A stretch of DNA of 64,000 nt. Origin: an uncultured Opitutaceae bacterium (GTDB lineage: Bacteria > Verrucomicrobiota > Verrucomicrobiia > Opitutales > Opitutaceae). Under the pieces are notes generated by a model. That model saw only the letters and a list, made by a program, of their open reading frames with translations. It was not told the DNA's origin and made no database searches. How positions within the stretch are numbered: the stretch's first letter is position 1; every line of letters begins with the position of its first letter. This document shows positions 9,273 through 18,276 of the stretch, in pieces. The position numbers and the translations under genes were made by a program. The stretch spans positions 62,001-126,000 of the forward strand of contig CAIOZY010000047.1 in assembly GCA_903862935.1 (NCBI GenBank), given 5' to 3'.

Positions 9273-10484
9273 TCAGGCGGGAACCCTTGTCTTGGCGCCC
9301 CCGCCAAAGAGCTGCTTCAGGGACGACCAGGCTTTACGCAGTCCGGCATCGCGAACCCCGCCGCCCAGCCCGTAGCTTCGGGCGACAGCCTCTTCGTGGC
9401 CCCGGTAGCGCGGCGGCAGCAGGAACAGGGTGTTGCTGTCGCCGGTGGAAATGTTGGAGACGAACAGCCCGCGCCCGACAGCCAGCTCAGAGCTGGCCTG
9501 CTCAATTTTCGCGCGGCGCTCCGACAGGACGAGACAGGGGCGGTAGGTAAACTCGAGTTCGCCGGCTGTCCCCCTGGAGAGCCGACCGAAGGTACGCACC
9601 GGCACCTTTTCCAGATGCGCTCCGGAAAACATCGCGTTGTTGTTTTCGGCCGGCGTGAACCGGTGCTTGGCTCCGGAAAAGAAATCCCAGCAGAAAACCG
9701 AGCCGAAGACCGTCAGCCTGAAGGCCCACCCAGCCACGAGGTAGGCGATCACCACAACCACAAGGGAAAGTATAGCGCCCACCCACGGGTTGATGGCCGC
9801 GGTCAGGGTCAGCAGGCCGAGGAGCGCCGTCCTCATCGCCTTGAGGAGGGTGTCGATCGCCCCCCAGGGACTGAGGAGAATCAGAACGGTGATCGCGTGC
9901 GAGGCCATCCAAACCAGCACAAACATCGCCACCCCAAAGGGGATGGTCAGGATGTCCAGCAGCCACGACAGATCGATTGCTGCGAGGTGGACCATCGCAA
10001 AACCTCCGGGGAGCGTGATCACCGCCGCGGCCGTTTTTCCCCCGACCATCATTTTGGAGACCGAGGCCATCGTCAGCGGAACGACCGCTCCGGCGGCAAC
10101 CAGGCCCGAGGCCTTGTTTTCGACCACCTCAAGGACGTCGAGGGGCTTCTTAAGCCCTGGGATGGCGGCTCCGAGGGTGTCCTTGGCTGCACAGGCCACG
10201 ACGAGCAGAAGCGCCGGGCCAAAGAAACTCCAGTGCGCATACCAAGGCAGCGCTTCGCGGGCCGCGTCGTCTTTGGCCGCGGTCCACTGGTAGGCCCCGT
10301 ACGCACCGGTCCCCAAGAGTGGGGATATGGCAACCCCGGTGACCGTTGATACTGCGGATACGAGCGGGGCTGCCGGGGAACGGTCGGATGTCTTCGCTTG
10401 GGCCGCCGGCGCCGCCGAGGCGCAGGGTGAGAGAACGCAGGCGAGGGGGAGAAACAACAGGGCTAGATGGGGTATCTGTTTCAC
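9273..10484 (-). CDS. Uncharacterised multi-pass membrane protein
   Basis: I do not recognise a named family. From a GTG at 10484 the protein is 403 residues and begins with a good signal peptide, VKQIPHLALLFLPLACVLSP then ASAAPAA; an in-frame ATG at 10616 would bury this signal behind 44 poorly structured residues. Several hydrophobic segments follow (LLLVVACAA, a Val/Ala-rich helix near residue 140, a helix around LLDILTIPFGVAMFVLVW, and LTAAINPWVGAILSLVVVVI). The C-terminal third is soluble and charged, with repeated mentions of a barrel-like pattern (TFGRLSRGTAGELEF). It is divergent from the DUF4337 gene, with 135 bases between starts, so the two may share regulation. Role unknown, envelope location likely. 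Confidence 0.7.
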   Translation of the reverse strand: MKQIPHLALLFLPLACVLSPCASAAPAAQAKTSDRSPAAPLVSAVSTVTGVAISPLLGTGAYGAYQWTAAKDDAAREALPWYAHWSFFGPALLLVVACAAKDTLGAAIPGLKKPLDVLEVVENKASGLVAAGAVVPLTMASVSKMMVGGKTAAAVITLPGGFAMVHLAAIDLSWLLDILTIPFGVAMFVLVWMASHAITVLILLSPWGAIDTLLKAMRTALLGLLTLTAAINPWVGAILSLVVVVIAYLVAGWAFRLTVFGSVFCWDFFSGAKHRFTPAENNNAMFSGAHLEKVPVRTFGRLSRGTAGELEFTYRPCLVLSERRAKIEQASSELAVGRGLFVSNISTGDSNTLFLLPPRYRGHEEAVARSYGLGGGVRDAGLRKAWSSLKQLFGGGAKTRVPA

Positions 10485-10619
10485 AGTAAAGGTTTCTAGT
10501 CCGGGTTTTGCCGATGGAAATATCAAAGTGTCGTTCTTGGGCCCCTGTTGGGCCTTGCAGGGGGCCATCTCTTGGGAAAACTCTCGGACGAACGCTGGTA
10601 CCCCAGAGGAGTCCACCCC

Positions 10620-11552
10620 GTGAAAATCAACATTCCCGAGAACCTAAAGTCCGAACTGCCCCAGAACAGCTGGGGAAAGATCCTGGGCGCGACGCCCGTG
10701 GCCATGACTGTCGTCGCAACCCTGCTCGCGGGGCTCGCCTCAAGCGAGATGACCCGCGCCCAGTACGACCGCTCGCTCGCTGCCCAGCTGCAGTCCAAGG
10801 CCGGGGACCAGTGGAGTTTCTTCCAGGCCAAGAAGCTCAGGGGGGCCCTGCAGCACACCACGCTCGACCTGATGTCCGGAGCTGTGTCGGTGAGGCCGCT
10901 GGATTCCAAAGCCTTGGGAGCGGCCCTCGCCGGAACCCCGGCCGCCGCGGAACTCGGCTCCCAAGCGGGCCAGCAGACCCTTGAAATTCTGGCCGGCGGC
11001 GGGATGCCGACGGCGGGCCCGGCCCCCCAGGCCGACCCAGCAGTGAAGGAGGCCCTTTCTGCCCTCGAGGTCCAGCGTCCCGAGGCCGAGATTGCCCTGA
11101 TTCTCGCAAGAATTTCCCCGGCAAGGCTCGAGGAGGGGCTGCGGGGCGCGCAAGCGCGATCACTCGCCTTCGATGCCGTCGCTAAGCCCGTGTCCCGGAT
11201 GATGGACTTGATTGAGAAGGACCTCGCTGGCTCGGGTTCGGGTGCCGAGATCCGCCGGGACTTCGTCGCGGCCCGTCTCGAGGCCAACGCCCGCCGTTAC
11301 GACATCGAGGCGTCGCTCAACCAGGCGGTCGCAAGCTACTACGAGCTGCAGGTGCGCAAGGAGAACCTCTCGGCGGAGCGCCACCACAGACGGAGCCAGA
11401 AGTTTTTCTATGGGATGCTCGGGGCCCAGATGGGTGTGATCATATCGACACTCGCCATGGCCGCGAGGAACCGGAGCCTGCTGTGGTCCCTGGCGGCAGC
11501 AGCGGGGTCCGCCGCGATAATCTTCGCCCTGTACGTCTACCTTTGGGTTTAG
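10620..11552 (+). CDS. DUF4337-like membrane protein
   Basis: 310 residues from a GTG at 10620, which is preceded by AGAGGAG at 10605-10611, eight bases upstream; the ATG at 10548 has no such site. The sequence SKAGDQWSFFQAKKLRG (about residues 60-76) is the recognisable core of DUF4337. One membrane helix lies near residues 19-38 (TPVAMTVVATLLAGLAS) and two at the C-terminus (GMLGAQMGVIISTLAMAA and SLAAAAGSAAIIFALYVYLW). Between them is an Ala/Glu-rich helical region that may be coiled coil. The biochemical role of this family is unknown. It is divergent from the uncharacterised membrane protein at 9273-10484. Confidence 0.8.
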   Translation: MKINIPENLKSELPQNSWGKILGATPVAMTVVATLLAGLASSEMTRAQYDRSLAAQLQSKAGDQWSFFQAKKLRGALQHTTLDLMSGAVSVRPLDSKALGAALAGTPAAAELGSQAGQQTLEILAGGGMPTAGPAPQADPAVKEALSALEVQRPEAEIALILARISPARLEEGLRGAQARSLAFDAVAKPVSRMMDLIEKDLAGSGSGAEIRRDFVAARLEANARRYDIEASLNQAVASYYELQVRKENLSAERHHRRSQKFFYGMLGAQMGVIISTLAMAARNRSLLWSLAAAAGSAAIIFALYVYLWV

Positions 11553-11559
11553 GGGTGCC

Positions 11560-12654
11560 TCAGCGGTAGGCGCCGGGAAACCGGGAATCGACCGCCCGGC
11601 GCACAGCGTCGGCCCCGCGTTCGTCTCTAAAGGTGACAAAGAGGTAGACCCCATCGGTGCCGATCGCATCCAGCAGCGGCACCACCTCATCCGGCTGGAC
11701 GTCGAGGACCTGCACCGACTTGCCGGCCTCACGGATGCGGCGGTAAAGGCCGTACCACCTCGGGTTTCCGCCGGTCTCTATCCCCGCCTGGGGGGTCCAC
11801 TCGACGGCATCCAGATCTCTGATTCCGAGCAGCGTCTCGAGATGGCCAATCGCCTGTGTGCCGTCGAGATGGTACAGGGAGTGGTCGAGCCAGGCGCACT
11901 GCTCGGTGAGCGCGGGCATGGCGAACCTGCAGTACATCTCCGGGGAGAACTGCGCGGAGGCGTCGCACTGGATCTTGGCAACCCGGCCCGGGCCCCAGAT
12001 CCGGAAGGGGCCGAAGGCTGAGCTTCCATCCTCCATCTTGATCATCTGGTAGATGCGCTCGTAGGCCTCGTGCCAGGCCCGGTTGATCTCGCGGACTTTC
12101 TCCTCGACCCATTCCGGGCGCTCGATCAGGTCGATCAGCAGGGTCTGCGCCCCGCGCAGCGAGGCGAGCACGTCCAGGTTTTCGATCAGGTCCGGGCAGC
12201 CCGCAATGTAGTTTCCCCGCGCGAGCCCCGCACAGGCGCCGACGATGCCCTCGGTCGCGCGCCACCAGGGATTGTCCGGATCGAACCGAAGGGGCGGCAG
12301 CCGCTCGGGCTCGGCCTCATTCTCCCAGCACGGGTAGTACCAGACGGTGTCCTCCGTAAAGCCAGGGATGGCACCCAGAATTAGTGCCAGCGAGCCAGGC
12401 CCTATGTTAGTCGTCGCAATCGGGAGCATATCCAGGGGAAAGACCGACCGGGACAGTTGGTAATGGGCTTGGGCGGCCCGGAATTCCGGGTCGCAATAGA
12501 ATCCCTCCAGCGTCGCGGGCCGGTTCGGGGGAGGCGCCACCCCGTGGACACATCGTCCCCCATCCAGGGCGCCGTACCGGCCAATTACAAGGCCCTCCCG
12601 GTTCCACCACCGGGTGAGGCGGCTCTTCGTTTCCTCCCAATTAGATTTCCACAT
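11560..12654 (-). CDS. URO-D-like protein (uroporphyrinogen decarboxylase fold)
   Basis: 364 residues resembling the uroporphyrinogen-decarboxylase/corrinoid-methyltransferase superfamily: MWKSNWEETKSRLTRWWNRE start, the central DLIENLDVLASLRGAQTLLIDL segment and late barrel strands with YHLDGTQAIGHLETLL and DAVEWTPQAG. Unlike the protein at 18904-20067, the HxC metal motif is replaced by HLD, so it is not a standard MtaA/MtbA enzyme, nor a haem enzyme by its N-terminus. The ATG at 12654 gives the expected length. It lies 71 bases downstream of the phytanoyl-CoA dioxygenase gene in the same direction, suggesting co-transcription under the divergent AraC regulator. Substrate unknown; a methyl transfer or decarboxylation role is inference. 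Confidence 0.78.
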   Translation of the reverse strand: MWKSNWEETKSRLTRWWNREGLVIGRYGALDGGRCVHGVAPPPNRPATLEGFYCDPEFRAAQAHYQLSRSVFPLDMLPIATTNIGPGSLALILGAIPGFTEDTVWYYPCWENEAEPERLPPLRFDPDNPWWRATEGIVGACAGLARGNYIAGCPDLIENLDVLASLRGAQTLLIDLIERPEWVEEKVREINRAWHEAYERIYQMIKMEDGSSAFGPFRIWGPGRVAKIQCDASAQFSPEMYCRFAMPALTEQCAWLDHSLYHLDGTQAIGHLETLLGIRDLDAVEWTPQAGIETGGNPRWYGLYRRIREAGKSVQVLDVQPDEVVPLLDAIGTDGVYLFVTFRDERGADAVRRAVDSRFPGAYR

Positions 12655-12725
12655 GGCTTTCCTTGGAGGCAGGGCTCTGGCGGCCCCCTCAACCCTCCGT
12701 CTTTCCCCTTGGGTTCCGCAAACCG

Positions 12726-13547
12726 TTAATTCGCCTTGGGCAGAGGACCGTAGGTTTCGGCGTTGTCCCCCGCGCGGTCATACACGGACCTGCCGCCTTT
12801 GAGAAAGGGAACCGCAAGGGTCCGGATCCGCCCGTCCGGGCGCAGAATCGGCTCGGCGCTGTACTGGGGCAAATAGATGCGCCTCATCCGGTCTGTCGTG
12901 TTCGCGCCGCTGCGGTGTAAAAGGAAGCTGTCGAAGGCGACGATACTGCCGGCCGGCACGATGAGCGGATCGCCCGGATCCTTTCCCGAATAGCCCACCA
13001 GGTCGTTCAACCCCTCCTCCTTAACGTGGTCGATGATCCGGCCGCGGGTGCCCCCTCGCGAATGTGGCAGGATGTAGACCGTGCCATTGGCCTCGTTCAC
13101 GTCGTCGAGGGTGCACCAGCACGTCAGGTACGGCCGGTGCCGGGTGGACGGGTCGCTCCACTTCACGTAGCCACTGTCCTGGTGCCAGGCGAACCGCATG
13201 CCCTGCTCGGCCCCTTTGACCACCCACTGCTCATGGAAAAGAAAGACGTCCGGGCCGAGCGCGGCCTGGGTCACCTCCGCCATCAGCGGGCTGAAGATGA
13301 ACTTCCACAGCCGGCTGCTGAGCCGGTAGCGGTTGTTGACGAAGTACCGCTTGCCCCGGTGGCTGATGCCCTCCGTCTGGACGCCCTTCGCGTCCATCAT
13401 CGAGTCGTAGTAGCCGAGGAAGTACGAGCATTCCTCGCGCAGCATCTGGAGGATGTCGGCGGGGATGACGCCCGGCAGGATCATGTAGCCCTCCTTGTGG
13501 AAGAGCTCGCGTTGGGATTCCGTTACGGTGTTCACGGCGTCGATCAT
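12726..13547 (-). CDS. Phytanoyl-CoA dioxygenase family (PhyH) Fe(II)/2-oxoglutarate enzyme
   Basis: 273 residues from the ATG at 13547. The iron-binding facial triad is visible: HQD (H122, D124) and a second His in LLHRSGANTTDRMRR (H211), with Arg about ten residues later to bind 2-oxoglutarate. The N-terminal FHKEGYMILPGVIPADIL is typical of PhyH proteins. The enzyme should hydroxylate a small molecule in the cytoplasm; substrates in this family vary widely (fatty acyl-CoA, ectoine, antibiotics, phosphonates). An ATG at 13598 would add 17 residues that overlap the promoter region of the divergent AraC gene. The genes upstream and downstream suggest an inducible catabolic unit. Confidence 0.88.
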   Translation of the reverse strand: MIDAVNTVTESQRELFHKEGYMILPGVIPADILQMLREECSYFLGYYDSMMDAKGVQTEGISHRGKRYFVNNRYRLSSRLWKFIFSPLMAEVTQAALGPDVFLFHEQWVVKGAEQGMRFAWHQDSGYVKWSDPSTRHRPYLTCWCTLDDVNEANGTVYILPHSRGGTRGRIIDHVKEEGLNDLVGYSGKDPGDPLIVPAGSIVAFDSFLLHRSGANTTDRMRRIYLPQYSAEPILRPDGRIRTLAVPFLKGGRSVYDRAGDNAETYGPLPKAN

Positions 13548-13609
13548 ACCGCCGCCCACGCGGATTCTCCTCTCGTTTTTTCGCCGTGTTTCTATCATTT
13601 CTTGTCGTC

Positions 13610-14425
13610 ATGCGACAGCGCCTCAACCTGCCTCCATCATGGGACGGAAACCTGTGGCAGTGCGGTCACCTGGGCCGGGCGCGCCCAGCCCATCGCCACG
13701 CCGAACTGGAGTTTAATCTGGTCACCCAGGGGTCTGGAACCTACCTGCTCGCGAACCGCAGATACCGGATTGGACGCGGGGACCTGCTCTGGCTCTTCCC
13801 GGGCCAAGAGCATGTCCTTGTTGGGGAGACGGCCGACTTCGAGATGTGGGTGGGGGTGTTCAGGCCGCGCATGGTTCAACGGGTCGCGACCGACTCCGGC
13901 ACGCGTGTATTGAGGCTGGCCGATCCTCCCGGTGAATACTGCCGCCGCCTGAGTCGGGACGACCTGGACCGTCTTGTTGGACTCTTCGCGGAGGTCGCGG
14001 GAACAAGGAGCTGTCTTGGCCTGTTCAACACAGGCTCGGCCTACGCCCTTCTGGCCACCTGGCGCGCCTTTGAGGGGGCCGTTGATGTTTCCGTGGGAGA
14101 CGTCCATCCGGCGGTCGAGAAGGCCGCCCGGCTCATCCGATCCGACCCCGGGGCGCTGAGACTTGTTGAACTCGCGCGGCGTTCAGGGCTGAGTCCCTCC
14201 CGCCTCAGCCGCCTGTTCAAGCGACAAACCGGGATCGCCTGGGTCGACTTCAGAAACCGGGAACGCATCAAGCGCTTCCTCAATATGTACGGGGCGGGCC
14301 AGCGCCATAACGTCCTGGAGGCTGCCTTGGAGGCGGGGTTTGGGAGCTACCCCCAGTTTCACCGTGTTTTCCGACGGGTAATGGGCTGCACTCCCGCGTT
14401 TCACAGAAAGAAAACGGGGAAATAG
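13610..14425 (+). CDS. AraC-family transcriptional regulator
   Basis: 271 residues. The N-terminal half is a cupin-like sensing domain (HRHAELEFNLVTQGSGTYLL, then GRGDLLWLFPGQEH), and the C-terminal 100 residues form two helix-turn-helix motifs: LARRSGLSPSRLSRLFKRQTG, and the second near AALEAGFGSYPQFHRVFRRVMGCTP. The ATG at 13610 is preferred over 13586 because the conserved part begins with MRQRLNLPPSW. It is divergent from the PhyH gene with 62 bases between starts, so it most likely controls the PhyH/URO-D-like genes in response to a small ligand. Ligand unknown. Confidence 0.9.
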   Translation: MRQRLNLPPSWDGNLWQCGHLGRARPAHRHAELEFNLVTQGSGTYLLANRRYRIGRGDLLWLFPGQEHVLVGETADFEMWVGVFRPRMVQRVATDSGTRVLRLADPPGEYCRRLSRDDLDRLVGLFAEVAGTRSCLGLFNTGSAYALLATWRAFEGAVDVSVGDVHPAVEKAARLIRSDPGALRLVELARRSGLSPSRLSRLFKRQTGIAWVDFRNRERIKRFLNMYGAGQRHNVLEAALEAGFGSYPQFHRVFRRVMGCTPAFHRKKTGK

Positions 14426-14557
14426 GGCTCTAAATTAGGTAAAAAACATCAAGATTATGAAGGTAAACACCCTATCATTTGTCTCTGCACTCGCTCAATT
14501 GCTGTACTAGCCTCACCCTTCTTGGGCCTAGTAGGCAAACGACCCACCTCTAAGCCG

Positions 14558-14998
14558 ATGTCTGAAAGTACTCCAACCCCGCCCCGGATTCTCTTGGTAG
14601 AGGATGATCGGGATATCCGGGAAACTACGGCTGACCTGCTTGAATTCTCCCATTTCACGGTGCTATCGGCCGCCGGGGGCGTCCAGGCCCGGGCTGTCCT
14701 TGAGGCGCAGCCGATTGACATCGTCGTCACCGACATTGTCATGCCCGAGGGCGACGGTTACAGTCTGTTGCGCTACATTCGGGGCAGTGAATCGTTCGGG
14801 CACCTTCCTGTGATCATGGTCTCTGCCAAGGCCGACAAGAATGACCTCAGACAGGGATATGAACTCGGCGTGGATGAATACCTCACCAAGCCCTACAACT
14901 CCGGCGAACTCGTTCGGCTGATTCGCGAGCTGCTCTCCGGAGGGCGGACCCGCGCAAGAGGAACGGTCCGGGACGTCAACAGTAAGAGCGTCCAATAG
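14558..14998 (+). CDS. Single-domain response regulator (receiver only)
   Basis: 146 residues, essentially one CheY-like receiver: acidic pair D16/D17 in LLVEDDRD, phosphoacceptor D59 in VVTDIVMPEGDG, Ser/Thr switch in IMVSAKA, and K111 in YLTKPY. A basic tail of about 20 residues follows but no DNA-binding domain. The ATG at 14558 fits the receiver start; 14522 would add 12 unrelated residues. It ends 7 bases before the histidine kinase gene, so the two are probably one transcript and a cognate pair. Output must pass through another protein or by protein contact. Confidence 0.92.
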   Translation: MSESTPTPPRILLVEDDRDIRETTADLLEFSHFTVLSAAGGVQARAVLEAQPIDIVVTDIVMPEGDGYSLLRYIRGSESFGHLPVIMVSAKADKNDLRQGYELGVDEYLTKPYNSGELVRLIRELLSGGRTRARGTVRDVNSKSVQ

Positions 14999-15005
14999 AC
15001 GGTCT

Positions 15006-18000
15006 GTGGCTAGCGAACGCATGAGTGCGCAATCCGGTTCCGGCAGCCTCGGTCGCCTGTTCCTGGAGAACGTCCTCCTGGCGGGCGTGTGTTATTGCAT
15101 TGCCGCCCTCAGTATTCACTTTGCCCTAATCCACGGCCAGACTGCCCTGTTCTGGCCCCTGGCTGGAATCTGCATCATCGTCCTCGTGTCCCGGGGTTAC
15201 AGCCTCCTGCCCGGGATTATCCTAGGATACTTTCTGCACTACATCTTCTGGCCGATGGGGTTTATTCCCGCCGCCGTGTTCACGGTGGGAAGCGCCATGG
15301 AGGGCATGCTTGGAGCCTGGTGCTACAAGCGGGTCAGTGACCGGCTAAGCTACAGCGCCGGATCTTACGCAGAGCCCCTTGCGATGATCGCAACATGTGG
15401 CCTTGCGCCGATCGCCAGCGCGGTTATCGGTTTTCCCGGGTTAATCAGCGCCTTTCGACTTCCCTACGCGGAGGCCTTTGCGACCGTCGAACAGTGGTGG
15501 CTGGGCGACGCACTCGGCGCCCTGGTGGTTCTCCCGATCGGCATTGATCTCGTTTGGAATGCGCGGAGCTGCCCCCTTAGGAGGGTTGTTTGTGTGGCCC
15601 GAATTGTCGCGATGCTCGCCCTGGTCGCCCTCCTCTCATGGCAGGTGTTTTCGACAGTCTGGGGCGTTTATTTCCTGTTCGCCCTCCTTCCGCTGGTTCT
15701 GATCGGCGGTGCCTGGTTCGGCGAGCTGGGGGCTCAGCTCTCGTCCGCAACGATCATTGTATGCGGCCTGGCGGCCATGGAGCTCGGCCACGGGGTGCTC
15801 TATCCGGGTTCTTATAACAACGTCAGGCTGCAGATGTTCGAAGTGTATCTGATCGTCGTGGCCCTGACGACAATGACGGTCGTCTTGCTCGCCAGGCAGA
15901 AAGCGCTGCGGATTCCAGGAAGGGTCCTCCTCATGGGATGGCTGCTCGGGGGGACCGTATTTGCATACCTGCAGTGGGAGGAAGAGAGGGTGTCGGGGCT
16001 GAAGTTTGAACAGACGATTGGCGAGACGGAGAAGGTGATAACGGACCGGTTGGACCGCTATGTCGAAGCCCTTACCGGAGGGGCAGCGCTCATCACCGTT
16101 AACCCGTCAATCGGACAAAAACAGTGGCACGAATTTTCGGAGGCGCTCCAGCTGCAGGAAAGATATCCCGGGATACGCGCAATCGAGATAGTCCGTTTCG
16201 TTCCGGCCGATAAACTGGAATCTTTCTCCCGCGAGGCCCCCATGCCGGGCGACACGCCATTCAAGATCCACGGTGTTGGCGGCGTTCCGGACCCCGGTCC
16301 GGCCGGTAAGCAAGACCGCTTTGTCATCACCCACGTCTCGCCTCTAGAACAGAACCTTCCCGCCCTGGGTCTCGACCTAGCCGCAGAGCCTGCCCGCAGG
16401 CTCACCTGCGAACTCTCACGGGACACCGGCCGCGCCTGCATGACGACAGAAATTACCCTGGTTCAGGACGGGGCGCGGCGGCCCGGCTTTCTATTGATTT
16501 TGCCCGTCTACGAGCCGGGTATGCTGCTCTCAACAGTCGCCGATCGGCGCGCCGCACTAAAGTTTTGGATCTGCGCCCCGTTTGTGACCGAGGAGTTTTT
16601 CTCGGGGGCCATCAGCAGGCTCTCGCAGCGACCCATGGCCACGGTCTTCGACCTGGGGGCCGGCGCCGAGAAGGCTCCCTTGTTCAGCACGGACGCTCCA
16701 ATCCAACTGCAGACCTTCGCGCCAGAGCGCACAACCCAACTCGTTCTGGCGGGTCGGGCTTTCAAGATAAGATGGAGCCCCCGGACCGACGACGCCGCAG
16801 CCCCGTCGACGGGCCCCATATGGGCAGGCGCTGCGTGCTCCCTTTTTACCCTGCTTGTGGCCGCCTTGGTGGTCAGCCTCCTCGACACTACGGTCCGCGC
16901 CAGCGGAATTGCCGAGGAGCGAACCCGGGAGATCAAGCGGATCAACGACCGGCTCCAGCAGCAGTTCGCAGAGCTGGTCCGAACCCAGGCCGACCTTGTC
17001 CGCCTCCAGAAATTCCACGAGTTCATCCTGCGCTCAGTCGGAGACGGAATCTACGCCATAGGCCCAAATGGGGATTTCATCATGGAGAACGGCCGGTCGG
17101 CCCAGCTGCTCGGATGGCCGCCGGACGAGTTGATTGGCAAGCCCGCCCACGACACGGTCCACCACCACCGTGCAAACAATGAGCATTACCCGGAGAACGA
17201 GTGCCCTATTTACGCCACGATGAGGGACGGTCAGGTTCGGCGGGTTGCCGGTGAGGTATTCTGGCGGCGCGATGGGAGTAGCTTCCCGGTCGAGTACACT
17301 GCAGCCCCACTGGTGGATGAAAACGGAAAGATACAGGGGGCAACAGTAACCTTTAGGGACATCACCGAGCGCACGCGCCTCGAGGAGGCCCAGGTGGAGA
17401 TGTTGGAGAAAGCCCATGAGCTATCCGAGATGAAGTCGCGCTTTATCGGCGTCACATCACACGAGTTCCGCGCCCCGCTTCAGGTCGTTGAGAGCGCCAT
17501 ACAGCTCATTGAGAATCACTCGGCTGCCATGGGCCCCGAGAAGACAAAGGAGCTGTACACCCGCGTCCGCGGATCGATTCAGCGCATGACCGCGTTGCTT
17601 GATGACATCCTGATCTTGAACCGGATCGACGCGCAGCAAAACAAGGTGACCCCAATCCGTGTGGACGCCGACCGGCTGCTGCGAGACCTCATCGACGAGC
17701 ACCGCATGGCCGACAGCAACGTCCACCAGTTCGAGATCAAGTCCGAGAAACCGATCGGCGAAGTCATGCTGGACACAAAGCTCCTGCATCACGTGCTCTC
17801 CAACCTTCTCGGCAACGCCGTGCGCTATTCCCCGCGGGGATCAATAATCACGACCTCTGTTGGCTTGGAGGGTGGTGAACTGTCGATCTCTGTGGCGGAC
17901 CAGGGAATAGGCATTCCCCAGGCTGAGAGGGAGAAGATTTTTGAGGCCTTCGAGCGGGGAACCAATGTAGGGAGGGTTCGCGGAACAGGCCTTGGGTTGA

Positions 18001-18122
18001 ACATCGTCAAACGTGTGGTTGCTATGCTCGGCGGCACTATTCAGGTCAGCTCCCAAGTCGGTCAGGGTTCGTGTTTCACGGTCGTGATTCCCGTCGAACC
18101 GCCGACCCCGGGTCCCGCCTGA
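15006..18122 (+). CDS. Membrane sensor histidine kinase with MASE1, CHASE and PAS domains
   Basis: 1038 residues. An N-terminal multi-pass MASE1-like region (about 20-310; FWPLAGICIIVLVSRGY), a periplasmic CHASE domain (about 345-570; ERYPGIRAIEIVRFVP), a further helix, a coiled coil (about 640-660), a PAS domain (about 665-780; FILRSVGDGIYAIGPNGDFI), the dimerisation domain with SHEFRAP (His819), and a HATPase with N box NLLGNAVRYSP, GIGIP and GTGLGLNIVK. The CHASE domain senses extracellular small molecules; MASE1 may sense another membrane signal. GTG at 15006 or ATG at 15021 could be the start. Partner: the receiver protein just upstream. Confidence 0.93.
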   Translation: MASERMSAQSGSGSLGRLFLENVLLAGVCYCIAALSIHFALIHGQTALFWPLAGICIIVLVSRGYSLLPGIILGYFLHYIFWPMGFIPAAVFTVGSAMEGMLGAWCYKRVSDRLSYSAGSYAEPLAMIATCGLAPIASAVIGFPGLISAFRLPYAEAFATVEQWWLGDALGALVVLPIGIDLVWNARSCPLRRVVCVARIVAMLALVALLSWQVFSTVWGVYFLFALLPLVLIGGAWFGELGAQLSSATIIVCGLAAMELGHGVLYPGSYNNVRLQMFEVYLIVVALTTMTVVLLARQKALRIPGRVLLMGWLLGGTVFAYLQWEEERVSGLKFEQTIGETEKVITDRLDRYVEALTGGAALITVNPSIGQKQWHEFSEALQLQERYPGIRAIEIVRFVPADKLESFSREAPMPGDTPFKIHGVGGVPDPGPAGKQDRFVITHVSPLEQNLPALGLDLAAEPARRLTCELSRDTGRACMTTEITLVQDGARRPGFLLILPVYEPGMLLSTVADRRAALKFWICAPFVTEEFFSGAISRLSQRPMATVFDLGAGAEKAPLFSTDAPIQLQTFAPERTTQLVLAGRAFKIRWSPRTDDAAAPSTGPIWAGAACSLFTLLVAALVVSLLDTTVRASGIAEERTREIKRINDRLQQQFAELVRTQADLVRLQKFHEFILRSVGDGIYAIGPNGDFIMENGRSAQLLGWPPDELIGKPAHDTVHHHRANNEHYPENECPIYATMRDGQVRRVAGEVFWRRDGSSFPVEYTAAPLVDENGKIQGATVTFRDITERTRLEEAQVEMLEKAHELSEMKSRFIGVTSHEFRAPLQVVESAIQLIENHSAAMGPEKTKELYTRVRGSIQRMTALLDDILILNRIDAQQNKVTPIRVDADRLLRDLIDEHRMADSNVHQFEIKSEKPIGEVMLDTKLLHHVLSNLLGNAVRYSPRGSIITTSVGLEGGELSISVADQGIGIPQAEREKIFEAFERGTNVGRVRGTGLGLNIVKRVVAMLGGTIQVSSQVGQGSCFTVVIPVEPPTPGPA

Positions 18123-18276
18123 TACTTAGGCGGACGAGCACCAGCCGAGTGCCACCCCCCTGGGGCAGGCCCAATTAAGCACCGGGTCACAGCCCCCGCC
18201 GGGATGATCTAAGTTCCGTGGACAGCACCATCCCGCCCCTTCAGGATCCGCAGCAATCCCGACACCTCGTCAAACC

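Noticed and set aside
9246-10349. 367-codon plus-strand frame opposite the membrane protein gene
   Set aside because: Low-complexity, Arg/Gly/His/Gln-rich translation, no family motif; a GC-driven shadow.
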